From the NCBI GenBank assembly GCA_017164015.1, contig CP071065.1:2198501-2262500 (forward strand): a stretch of DNA of 64,000 nucleotides, read 5' to 3'. This document shows, piece after piece, positions 55,975-64,000 of this stretch. Made by a program: the position numbers and the translations under genes. Source of the DNA: Nostoc sp. UHCC 0702. Its GTDB lineage: Bacteria; Cyanobacteriota; Cyanobacteriia; Cyanobacteriales; Nostocaceae. The notes below the pieces were generated by a model. It did not search any database and was not told the DNA's origin. It worked only from the letters and a program-made list of their open reading frames with translations. The stretch's first letter is position 1; the number at the start of each line of letters is the position of its first letter.

Positions 55975-57231
55975 ATGAAAAAACAACCACTTCGCATTGC
56001 AATCATGACCGGTGTCTATGCACCGTTTTTATCAGGGGTTGGAGTTGCAGTACACCAACGAGTTCGCTGGTTATTACAGCAGGGACATGAAGTTTTTCTG
56101 ATTCACCCAGAAATCAATGATAAATTTCCCATAGAAGTACGCGATCGCAAAGTACCAGGGTTAGCAGAACTGAAGTTGTACCCTAACTTTTCTGCTTATG
56201 CATACCCAACTAAACCTCTGATATTTTACAAGTCTCTTCCCGAACCCTTACACTATCGACATTGGAGTGATACAGAATTACTATCAGATTTCCAGCCTGA
56301 TGTTGTGGTTGTGGAAGAAGCACCAGCAATGAGAGGTTTTTATTCACTTTTCTTACAAGGTTACGGCCGTCCTGTAGGTTCTGAATATGGCAAACTCACA
56401 GGAACTCCCATAATTTCTATCTTCCATACTGATATCGTTGCCTATATCCGATATTACTTAGGAGATACCTTTTTTGGTTGGCTGCGTCCGATTCTTCCTA
56501 TTTTCATCAAGCAATTCAGCGAGGCTTACGACGCTAATTTCTTTTCTTCTAGAGAACAGCTTGCTAAATACACCAGCCTGAAATCTCAACGTAGTGAATA
56601 TCTGCCATATCAAGGTATTGATTGCGAAAAATTTCACCCGAAAAATATTTGTTATGACCCTATTCCCAATGACCATAGACCAACTATTCTATTTGTTGGA
56701 CGTGTGACTGCGGAAAAGAATGTTGATCAATTATTAGATGTCTATCCGCTGATTGCTGCCAAAATTCCTGATGTGCATTTAGTGATTATAGGTAGTGGGC
56801 CATTGGATGAAGAAATTCGTCGGTCTGCCCAAAAATTTGGTTCTGGTGTGACTATTTGGGGTGAATCTCACGGTACAGAACTGTTAGGTTGGTTTGCACG
56901 AGCAGATGTATTTGTTAACCCTTCTGTCACAGAAAACTTCTGCACTACAAATAACGAAGCACTGGCTTCTGGCACCCCAGTAGTTGCAGTGATTGCGCCT
57001 TCAACTTCAGAGCAGGTTTTTCCTGGTAAAAATGGCTTTTTAGCTGAACCTAACAACCCAACTGATTTTGCCCAAAAAGTGATTGCGATTCTAGAAAATC
57101 CTGACCTCAAAGCAAGTTTGACTCAGCAAGCTCGCCCCTCCATACTAGAATTTGATTGGTCGGCATGTATGGAAAAATTTGAAAACAAACTCTACCAACT
57201 TGTGGAAGCAGGTCGATTTAGTAACAGCTGA
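55975..57231 (+). CDS. hglT: glycosyltransferase HglT (GT4 family)
   Basis: HglT attaches glucose to the fatty-alcohol aglycone to make the main heterocyst glycolipid; the PCC 7120 gene is all5341, from memory. The 418-residue GT-B enzyme has an N-terminal acceptor half (MTGVYAPFLSGVGVAVHQRV) and a C-terminal donor half (ILFVGRVTAEKNVDQLLDVYPLI, GSGPLDEEIRR, VNPSVTENFCTTNNEALASGTPVVA), including the E-x7-E-type nucleotide-sugar site. No membrane helix; it is probably peripheral. It closes the plus-strand hgd/hglT group. Confidence 0.85.
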   Translation: MKKQPLRIAIMTGVYAPFLSGVGVAVHQRVRWLLQQGHEVFLIHPEINDKFPIEVRDRKVPGLAELKLYPNFSAYAYPTKPLIFYKSLPEPLHYRHWSDTELLSDFQPDVVVVEEAPAMRGFYSLFLQGYGRPVGSEYGKLTGTPIISIFHTDIVAYIRYYLGDTFFGWLRPILPIFIKQFSEAYDANFFSSREQLAKYTSLKSQRSEYLPYQGIDCEKFHPKNICYDPIPNDHRPTILFVGRVTAEKNVDQLLDVYPLIAAKIPDVHLVIIGSGPLDEEIRRSAQKFGSGVTIWGESHGTELLGWFARADVFVNPSVTENFCTTNNEALASGTPVVAVIAPSTSEQVFPGKNGFLAEPNNPTDFAQKVIAILENPDLKASLTQQARPSILEFDWSACMEKFENKLYQLVEAGRFSNS

Positions 57232-57237
57232 GTAGCT

Positions 57238-57345
57238 CTTGAGCAGGGGAGCAGGGGAGCAGGGGTGCAGGGGAGCAGGGGTGCAGGGGAGAAGGGGAGC
57301 AGGGGAGAAGGGGAGCAGGGGAGAAGGGGAGCAGGGGAAGAAATA
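57238..57345. repeat. heptad-like tandem repeat AGCAGGGG/AGAAGGGG
   Basis: Eleven or more units of (A)GCAGGGG-type sequence directly after hglT. It may act in 3'-end formation between convergent genes. Confidence 0.9.
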
Positions 57346-57365
57346 ACCTAGCGTGGTAAAATTCA

Positions 57366-58547
57366 CTAGAGAAGACGACTCTCTAGATTAGCTAAGTAAG
57401 CCTTGGGGTCTCTGCGAAATCGATACTGTTCAATTCTGGCTTTGTGGTGTTTCTGCAATTGAGAGCGTAATTCGAGCCAAGTATGAATATCAACTTGTGC
57501 TAAATCAGATGCGGTAAAAGAATGAAGTTTAGTGGCGATCGCGCAAGCAAGTTTGACAGAACCACGAATGACGAGGGATGAGGGGGCAACCTTACGACCA
57601 GTACAACGACGTTGATGATGACGTAGCATACCAAAAGCATGTTCTAAGTCATTATTAGTTCTGGGAAAATCTTCAATTTCATAACAATGAAAAAGTCCAG
57701 ACCAGTAGTTATGAGTGGTTTTTATAAAGTTATCAATTGCACTGTTCAGTGTACCAGCTTTCTGCTTTTGTTGGGACATTTCTGTTAACAGTTGCTGATA
57801 ACTTTGTTTGACTCCAGCAGCATCAAGAGCTATTTTATTGTTGAGAATATTACTAGCTTTATCAACCCACTCATATGCAACCCTAACAGGTGAAAATAAA
57901 GATGCAGTCGCAGATAATCCCTTAGCTATCAGGTGTTTTAGGTTGACTAAAGGTGGTGGTAAAGCACTTTTTTTTCCATCCTTTCTAAGCTTTGCTCTAT
58001 CAATGTCAAATTTTCTTGTAACTTTAATCCAGATGGCTAAGCGCGGTGGATGACCATCATTGGTTATAGAACTACGTACTGCCGAGCAATAATCTTCAAT
58101 AATAGTCGCCAAATCCTTCTCTTCATTGGCAACACTACGTTCAATATCTCGTAATCCTCTAACTTTTTTCTTTAATTCCTTTTTTGCATGTCGATCCGCC
58201 TCATATATGGGTTTAATTGCTTCTTTTAGGTAATGATAATGACACAAACCATGAGCTATTTTTGGTAATGCTACCCCAACAGCTTTGCGAATTGATTGTT
58301 GTCCATCACTAACAACTCCATCAATTGGTACATCTAGGGTATTAGTTACTTCTAGTAATAACGCCACTAAATCTTCATTCCTTGATGATAATAAGGTTTT
58401 AGCAAGTAAAATTTCTCCTGATAAGCAATCTCGAATTACCCATAATACCTCATGTCCAATTTCTGGCTGCATTCCATCGATCGCTAATATCACCCGTCCT
58501 TGATTAGCCACTATTGCTTTTAACCTTTTATGGTCTTTTAGCCACAA
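57366..58547 (-). pseudogene. DDE-type transposase, 5'-truncated
   Basis: The 393-codon frame begins at a TTG but stays open upstream to about 58620 with protein-like sequence (IRHWFFIPHLIDRYDELLSL), where it meets an unrelated repeat. The N-terminus therefore seems lost. A DDE-type active site is suggested by Asp24 (LAIDGMQ), Asp81 (VVSDGQQSI) and the Glu in NNDLEHAFG. HGLCHYHYLKEA and MLRHHQRRCTGRK are characteristic of a MULE-like cyanobacterial transposase group; I cannot name the IS family. No terminal inverted repeats were identified. Confidence 0.65.
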
Positions 58548-58629
58548 AGAAAGTAACTCGTCATATCTGTCAATTAGGTGCGGGATGAAAAACCAGTGCC
58601 GAATTAAAACTACTATTGAAGAAGAATTC

Positions 58630-58795
58630 AGAAGTCAGAATTCAGGAGTCAGAATGCAATTCTAGGGGGATTCAAACCCACCACTGAATTGTTGCACCAC
58701 CAAATTGAAAATTTGGTGGGGGAATTAAACCCAGTTATTCATCCACCAGTCGTACAGAATTCATACTGAATTCTGACTCCCGACTCCTGAATTCT
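58630..58795. repeat. interspersed repeat with AGAATTCAGGAGTC inverted ends
   Basis: AGAATTCAGGAGTC on the left and GACTCCTGAATTCT on the right are perfect inverted arms. Inside, CCACCAAATT and AATTTGGTGG form a hairpin. It separates two transposase remnants. Confidence 0.75.
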
Positions 58796-59019
58796 ATTTT
58801 GTTAAAAATCCCACCATTCGCTTTCTATTTGTAGCCTTGGCATTTTTAATTATTAATGTTTGGATTTATCTAGTCTGGCATTATCTTAGTCGCTTAAAAA
58901 GAAGTTCCAGACAAGTTTTCTCTCATCTATTTACGCTCAAACAGATGCTTGAATTTTTACGTCAAGCCGTAGACCGCAACTATGGGGTAGCCTGCGAAGT
59001 TTGTTTACCATCTGGCTGA
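58795..59019 (+). pseudogene. C-terminal remnant of a second transposase
   Basis: An open frame without a start, entering from the repeat, reads NPTIRFLFVALAFLIINVWIYL, then SRQVFSHLFTLKQMLEFL, and stops at 59017-59019. This hydrophobic tail (FLFxALxFLIxNVWxYL) is typical of the C-terminus of a cyanobacterial IS4/ISH3-like DDE transposase as I remember it. The catalytic part is gone. It is unrelated to, and on the opposite strand from, the transposase at 57366-58547. Confidence 0.55.
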
Positions 59020-59318
59020 TTTTGATTGATTTTTAGAGTTCATCCTATAAGCCAATCTTATCATTGTTCTGAGACGATCAGCTTTTTTCCATTCCTCCAA
59101 AAACGGTATCGTACACTACTATTTTTTAGCGATCGCCAAACTTTTCGGTCTACTGAAGGTATATACAGCAGATTGCAACTTGGTGCGGTACAGACGATTG
59201 TAAGGGCGAACGGCGTTCGCCCCTACTCGTGTACCTCATTTACCTGAAAAACGCTGTATTATATATATTTTAGCAGTTTTTGACCCCCTATTTTTGAGAA
59301 ATTTGCGAACAATCCCAG
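59020..59318. other. intergenic region with a GGGCGAACG palindrome
   Basis: It contains GGGCGAACG/CGTTCGCCC (about 59200-59222), a common cyanobacterial extragenic palindrome, downstream of the lipoxygenase gene, where it could serve as terminator. Nothing else recognised. Confidence 0.45.
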
Positions 59319-61328
59319 TTAAATATTGATCAACGCTCGGATGTTGCCAATATCATAGTTCAAATCAGCGAATTGCTGCTTATAGCCTGCCAAAGTATTT
59401 CTAAATTCATCAGGAATATCGTCATCTTCATTCTTGAGAATATAGCCATATTTAATGGCAGTTAGAACATTGACCATATAGATGAGATTGGTCGATTCTG
59501 CGATATTGGGGGCAATGTTTGGATCATCTTCACTGCCAAAACTACCATTACGTAATGCCAGAGAATTATAGAACAGTTCTCCCCCTTCATCAGCCTGAGA
59601 ATCATTTACCCAGGAATGCCATAAAGTGATAATAAAGACAACATAACGACATAACTCTTTTAAGTTTTGGATATCTGCCGCACTAGGTTGATCTGATGTC
59701 GTTATCGGGCGAGTTGCCTTAACTTTACCATTAACAGTTGCCCTGGGAATGTCGGGTTTGTCAAGTTCATTGTAATCATACCAGTCGTAGTCGTTATCAT
59801 TAACAGAGCCGCATAGTGGGGATGGTTCGTAAGCGACGCTATGTTCTACGAGATCATCTGAAAAACGACGAATTTCCACCCATTCTTTGACGATTTCCTC
59901 TTGGTACGCTTCAAAGAAAGTATCAATGTATTCGGTTAAAACCTGCCAGTAAAGATTAGTTATCTTAGCAAAGGTATGTGACTTGCACAGTGGCTGACGT
60001 GGTTTCCAGCCTTTCCAATCATAAGTTGCCATACTTTCTTTGCAAACCTGTACCACCGATGCGGCTGTTAATGGTCCATTAGTGGTAACTAAGCCAACTG
60101 TTGGCGATACTAAAACTTCATCAGCCCTTTGATTAATATTAACCAAACTTTTTAAGTGAGGAGATAATATCAAACGGACAGGATTTTTGCGTAAATTTCG
60201 GAAAGCAGCAATGGTATATTGTTCCATCTGTAAATGAGCCTTAATATAATGCTCAATCATTTCTGCTGCAAAGAAGCTATTAGTCCGAAAAATACGTTTT
60301 GCTTGTGACCATTTTTCCCCATCTTTAGGTGTATAAGTAACGGGGTCTTTTAGGCGAGAATGAGGAGCATAAGAATCAGGATAACGGCTTTGAACAGTGA
60401 TAGCGGTAACTACCAAATCGTCCCCTTTCAATTCAAAAAATGCTTCCACATTATTGAGGTCGTGGTGCTGATCCTTTTCATACTTATCCCAAATGAATGC
60501 AGTTTTAAACAGATTAGGATTTTGCTTATTACGCTTCAGTAAACAGGGATTCATCCCATTGAGAACCCGCAAAACAAAATATTCATCGCTGCGGCTATAA
60601 CCAGGATTTTTTTTATCAAGATTGATGGTCAAATTTGGGGGATAATCCGCTTGAATTTCTCGCAGAGTAGGCCGATCTGGATGGAGACTATTAGTAATAA
60701 CGTGTTTAGCTTTAATTGGCACTAAACCACTAGCCGCATCATAACCCTGGAGGGTACGACCAACCGAATAATCATCGGGTGTACCTTCTAATTCACTAAA
60801 AAATAGACGAGCGAAAGGGCTATCGGGTTTATACAACCAGTAAGGGACTGTACAGGTGCCAAAATCATATTCTTTTTGCTTTACATTGTCTGGCCCTTTG
60901 ATGATGTAAGCAATACGATAAGTAGAAACTGGCTCATTATTACTATCAAAGGTAATCCGATTTTCTAGCAATCTTAATTCTAAATCTGGCGTGTCTATAA
61001 ACCGTGCATCTGCTGGATCATAATAGATAGTGAATTGACCATTATGATCAGTAATACCAGTACCTAAAAAGTCACCAGGGGTACCGATATCTCTGTCCCA
61101 CAATTCTAATTGAATATTGTGTAATGGCTTGTTACTATCACTAAAAACTAACTTTCCTTTAACTTTGGATAATTCCTCAATCGGCTTATTAAACTTCTGT
61201 TCACGGATTTGAACAATGCTTTTTTTTGCTTTGCCTTCGACTTTGTTTTTACCTAAAGCACTATCAGCTACTTTAATGCCTAGAACTTGTTTTACTTCAT
61301 TGGCAATTTTGTTTATCTTATCTGACAT
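59319..61328 (-). CDS. lipoxygenase with N-terminal transthyretin-like domain
   Basis: Lipoxygenases add O2 to polyunsaturated fatty acids to give hydroperoxides. The iron site is recognisable in this 669-residue protein: His360 and His365 (EHYIKAH), His571 and Asn575 (WHSWVND), and the chain ends in Ile669, whose carboxylate is the fifth ligand in the family. The usual His of the RxxxxxHP turn is replaced (RKNP, about 382). Residues about 56-130 look like a transthyretin-like beta-sandwich (KGKLVFSDSNKPLHNIQLELWD, GTGITDHNGQFTIYYDP) in place of the plant/animal PLAT domain. It is the last gene of a tight four-gene operon with phospholipase-like and P450 genes. Confidence 0.82.
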   Translation of the reverse strand: MSDKINKIANEVKQVLGIKVADSALGKNKVEGKAKKSIVQIREQKFNKPIEELSKVKGKLVFSDSNKPLHNIQLELWDRDIGTPGDFLGTGITDHNGQFTIYYDPADARFIDTPDLELRLLENRITFDSNNEPVSTYRIAYIIKGPDNVKQKEYDFGTCTVPYWLYKPDSPFARLFFSELEGTPDDYSVGRTLQGYDAASGLVPIKAKHVITNSLHPDRPTLREIQADYPPNLTINLDKKNPGYSRSDEYFVLRVLNGMNPCLLKRNKQNPNLFKTAFIWDKYEKDQHHDLNNVEAFFELKGDDLVVTAITVQSRYPDSYAPHSRLKDPVTYTPKDGEKWSQAKRIFRTNSFFAAEMIEHYIKAHLQMEQYTIAAFRNLRKNPVRLILSPHLKSLVNINQRADEVLVSPTVGLVTTNGPLTAASVVQVCKESMATYDWKGWKPRQPLCKSHTFAKITNLYWQVLTEYIDTFFEAYQEEIVKEWVEIRRFSDDLVEHSVAYEPSPLCGSVNDNDYDWYDYNELDKPDIPRATVNGKVKATRPITTSDQPSAADIQNLKELCRYVVFIITLWHSWVNDSQADEGGELFYNSLALRNGSFGSEDDPNIAPNIAESTNLIYMVNVLTAIKYGYILKNEDDDIPDEFRNTLAGYKQQFADLNYDIGNIRALINI

Positions 61329-61382
61329 GATAATGACTCCTGAACAGGATAATGAATATTTACTGTGGAAATTCTTGCTGAA

Positions 61383-61736
61383 TTACTTTACCAAAAAATT
61401 CAGCAAGAAAGCGAGGAGAGCAGGTACTCCTTGAAAGACAATAATTAAGCGATTTACTGTCATTGCTCCAAAGATAGCTGCAATTATTAAACAACTCAGA
61501 AAGAAAACCTTAATAGAAAAATCCCCAAGGATTAATCCAAAAAAGATTCCAAATCCTAAAAATCCGTTGTAAAGTCCTTGGTTAGCACCCATATAAGTTG
61601 TCATTGCTGCTAATTCTGGAGACATCTTGAAAGCACGAAGACTAGTATGACTTTGCCAAAAAAATATCTCCAAAATCATAATTGCAATTTGCACAATACC
61701 AGCAATACAGACGGCAATATCTGCTAATAACTTCAT
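61383..61736 (-). CDS. DUF1304-family small membrane protein
   Basis: This 117-residue protein has four predicted membrane helices (about 5-25, 50-66, 72-90 and 94-114) and the family features EIFFWQ near residue 23 and GANQGLYNGFLGFG near 50. DUF1304 proteins are of unknown function. It lies 33 bp after the P450 gene and 54 bp before the lipoxygenase gene on the same strand, so it is almost certainly co-transcribed. It may hold the pathway at the membrane or move a lipid product; this is inference from context. Confidence 0.85.
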   Translation of the reverse strand: MKLLADIAVCIAGIVQIAIMILEIFFWQSHTSLRAFKMSPELAAMTTYMGANQGLYNGFLGFGIFFGLILGDFSIKVFFLSCLIIAAIFGAMTVNRLIIVFQGVPALLAFLLNFLVK

Positions 61737-61769
61737 GGTGTACTTCCTTAAGAAACTCGTTAATTGTGA

Positions 61770-63497
61770 TTACTTATCATAAGCAACCACAAAACGGCTT
61801 GGTATATAACCTTGATAATTAATTTTGCTTTCATCCCCAGCAATAAATCTTAACCCAGGCCTAAGCATAATTTGTTTGACTACTTCCGGAACCACTAATG
61901 CACCGATATGTTCTCCCAAACAGGTATGACTTCCATAACCAAAGTGCATATAGTTATAGTTGGGACGGTCAATGGAAAACTCATCAGGATTTTTCACCAC
62001 AGCCGGATCAAACATAGCTGAACCAACACCAGCTAAGACAACGCTTCTAGCAGGAATACGGGTTTCTCTGGGGGTTCCTGCGGCTAATGTATAATCAGCC
62101 TCACAAAAACGTACCAGAAAGGGACTAAAGGGATTAAAACGAATAGCCTCCCAGACATACTTATCAAAAGTCTTGTCATCATTGGCTTGAGCTGCTGCTA
62201 AGGCCTTTTGGAAAATTTCAGGACGTTTGAGTAGTTGTTCTATTGCTTGAGTGATTACTTGGGCAGTGCCTTCGATACTTCCTACTAATAAAATGATCAT
62301 GTGGCTGATGATTTTAGTTTCATCAAAGGAAATATCGTTAGCGAATTTTGTTGTCGCTAACCGGGTAAAAACGTCTGCGGGTGCTGTAGTAGCGACTGGC
62401 TGTGTTTTTTTCTGTTTGAGGAGTTCAGTTAGATAAGTACGCATCTCATTACCAGATTGAACCGAAGCTTCATGAACTTTCGGATCATTGGTCAAGTTTC
62501 TGAACATATCATCTTGGGTTGTTTTTGCCCAACGATACATGGTTGCTAAATCAGGGCCAGGAAAACCAAAATATTCGCCACAAAGCTTGATGGGTACAAA
62601 TTTGGCTAAATCCTGTACAACTTCAATTTTCCCCGTAGCTGCTGATTTATCTAATGCAGATTTAGCAATTTCTCCTACCTTTTTTCTGACAAATGGTAAA
62701 TCCTCCAATCGCAACACCGTTCTCATAACTGACTTGTCCCCCCAGTTATATTCTGAGTTATCCCTGGCCAGCATACAAGGGCCAAAAACCGGGTCCATTT
62801 TGGGAGCAAAAGCTCTGACTGAGAAGTATTCTGGGCGAGATAAAATTTCTTGCACGTCAGGAAATAAACTTACAAGAACGAATTTAGGGGTAATAAAAAT
62901 GGGTCGATTTGACCGCAATTCTTTAAATAATCCTTGCCAATCTGTCCAAACTCCTTGATTAACAACTTGAACTCTCTCAGCAATATTTTCTGCCGGAATA
63001 CTGTCGTACTTTTCTAAATAAGAAAAGGGCATATAAGTAACACTCCACTGTGCGTATGGTGCATTATTTGGGTCATCAACATGAATCGTTACAGTATCAG
63101 GATACACAGCGTTAGGAGAGCAGCCTCTACACCGTGCTACGTACTTGCCAGTATCTGCTTTTAAGGCGTATTTGCCATTCGCTAAACGTTCAGGAGTAAA
63201 TTGAGCATAGGGTAAGGAGGGATCATCTACATGAACAGTAACAAAGTCTGGATAAGCACCTTTAACGATGCAGCCCCGACATCGCGCCACATACTTACCT
63301 GTGTCTGCTTTGAGGGCAATCTTACCACCACCCACATCAACAACCTCAAATTGTGCGTATGGATGGCTAGAGACAGGACTGTCGATATGTACTGTGATTG
63401 TGTCAGGATTGTTCCCGACAGTTTGCTGACAGTTATTGCAACGAGAAAACCATTTTCCGGTGTCTGCTTGTAAGGCTATTTTTAGACCTTTTAGCAT
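61770..63497 (-). CDS. fusion of three CxxC-bearing beta-trefoil repeats with a cytochrome P450
   Basis: Residues 1-151 are three tandem repeats of about 47 residues starting near 5, 59 and 109 (KIALKADTGKYVARCRGC form). Each carries CxxC and a YAQF/YAQW end, which fits a fascin-like beta-trefoil. From about 155 a P450 follows: I-helix GSIEGT (406-411), ExxR Glu450/Arg453, and the heme loop FGYGSHTCLG with Cys526 as the iron ligand. No membrane anchor or reductase domain, so redox partners are separate, or the enzyme rearranges hydroperoxides and needs none. Operon position next to a lipoxygenase supports the second idea. It is 51 bp after the phospholipase-like gene. Confidence 0.85.
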   Translation of the reverse strand: MLKGLKIALQADTGKWFSRCNNCQQTVGNNPDTITVHIDSPVSSHPYAQFEVVDVGGGKIALKADTGKYVARCRGCIVKGAYPDFVTVHVDDPSLPYAQFTPERLANGKYALKADTGKYVARCRGCSPNAVYPDTVTIHVDDPNNAPYAQWSVTYMPFSYLEKYDSIPAENIAERVQVVNQGVWTDWQGLFKELRSNRPIFITPKFVLVSLFPDVQEILSRPEYFSVRAFAPKMDPVFGPCMLARDNSEYNWGDKSVMRTVLRLEDLPFVRKKVGEIAKSALDKSAATGKIEVVQDLAKFVPIKLCGEYFGFPGPDLATMYRWAKTTQDDMFRNLTNDPKVHEASVQSGNEMRTYLTELLKQKKTQPVATTAPADVFTRLATTKFANDISFDETKIISHMIILLVGSIEGTAQVITQAIEQLLKRPEIFQKALAAAQANDDKTFDKYVWEAIRFNPFSPFLVRFCEADYTLAAGTPRETRIPARSVVLAGVGSAMFDPAVVKNPDEFSIDRPNYNYMHFGYGSHTCLGEHIGALVVPEVVKQIMLRPGLRFIAGDESKINYQGYIPSRFVVAYDK

Positions 63498-63548
63498 TTA
63501 GGAATTATCTCCATTTTTTGTTTATGGAATTTTGATTTAAAGACATCC

Positions 63549-64000
63549 CTATTTCTTGATCTTGGGAATGACTTTTTCTAGATTTTTTGGTCGATAATCT
63601 GGACTGTTTTTCAACCGCTCAATTGCGCTTTCATGAAGGTCTTCAACAGCATCCCCGATTTCACGCAGCTTAATTCCTGCCAATTTAAAGAAGCCGGGAT
63701 CGTTCTTAAATTTGCAACTATAATCAGGCTTAATCCCTGTCGGAATGGCGCTGATATCGAATTCTAGACCTAATTCCAATTCCCCAATGGAATCAATCAT
63801 CCACTTCAAAGCTGCATCTGATAATCCCCTGTGTTCTTCTGTACCACCACCAACGCAACCATGTTCACCCGGAAACCATTTTTGAATCACACGCTGATTT
63901 TCAGCTTCAGGATTCTTCTGCATACGAGTTACAGCAAAAACTTCCCGCACTTCATCAATCGCCATGGCGTGCAATGCATTGAAAATATACTTATTCAAAG
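63549..64000 (-). CDS. DUF2235 (Tle1-type phospholipase-like) protein, 5' part outside the window
   Basis: Only the C-terminal roughly 150 residues are visible; the frame is open to the window edge. The motifs HAMAIDEVREVF, QKWFPGEHGCVGGGTEEHRGLSDAALKWMIDS and LELGLEFD match the C-terminal part of DUF2235, the alpha/beta-hydrolase domain of Tle1-type phospholipases. The His of GEHGCVGGG is the likely catalytic His; the nucleophile Ser would be upstream. If active it would free fatty acids from lipids for the lipoxygenase encoded in the same operon. The true start cannot be seen. Confidence 0.8.
   Translation of the reverse strand, partial: LNKYIFNALHAMAIDEVREVFAVTRMQKNPEAENQRVIQKWFPGEHGCVGGGTEEHRGLSDAALKWMIDSIGELELGLEFDISAIPTGIKPDYSCKFKNDPGFFKLAGIKLREIGDAVEDLHESAIERLKNSPDYRPKNLEKVIPKIKK

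Overview
This window comes from a heterocyst-forming filamentous cyanobacterium (order Nostocales). The evidence is PSII genes (psbB, psbT), chlP, rpaA, frequent GCGATCGC (HIP1) sites, PEP-CTERM proteins, many heptanucleotide tandem repeats, and above all the heterocyst genes hetI and hetN with a complete hgl/hgd glycolipid island. From memory, the order hetI-hetN-hgl-hgdBCA-hglT follows the Anabaena PCC 7120 all5341-all5359 region. The flanking genes (chlP, rpaA, rpsA, psbB) lie elsewhere in PCC 7120, so this is a different strain.

Region 1 (1-25.5 kb) is mostly housekeeping genes mixed with decay. It holds an FAD monooxygenase, a KTSC protein, a fasciclin protein, cysA, a possible toxin/immunity pair, chlP, rpaA, a PhoX-type phosphatase, rpsA, psbT-psbB, and two secreted proteins, one with a PEP-CTERM-like tail. 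Several relics here are not intact genes: an IS66-type tail, a membrane protein with an in-frame stop whose end lies in a MITE, a dead alpha/beta hydrolase, a dead small gene near 14.3 kb, and an IS605-type element whose tnpA and tnpB have both lost their 5' ends.

Region 2 (26-46 kb) is the lipid-synthase island. On the minus strand the order is hglE (KS-AT-ACP-ACP-half KR), hglG (half KR-DH), hglD (KS), hglC (KS-like/AT), hglA (PfaD-type reductase), a free ACP, a 626-residue protein with a TubC-type docking domain, and hetN. hetI and a carboxymuconolactone-decarboxylase-like gene face it on the plus strand. The thioester reductase hglB/hetM, expected next to hetN, is not in the window. The ACP and the docking protein occupy its place.

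Region 3 (46-57 kb) handles export and sugar attachment: a small hypothetical gene, a ParB/degenerate-methylase fusion, then hgdB-hgdC-hgdA, a DUF2141 protein, a family 2 glycosyltransferase and hglT. Nearly every gap here holds a heptad repeat or a MITE.

Region 4 (57-64 kb) has transposase remnants and then a tight minus-strand operon: DUF2235 phospholipase-like (cut by the window edge), beta-trefoil/cytochrome P450 fusion, DUF1304 membrane protein, and a lipoxygenase with a transthyretin-like N-terminus. This looks like a self-contained oxylipin pathway and, with the hglB replacement, is the most promising undescribed content.
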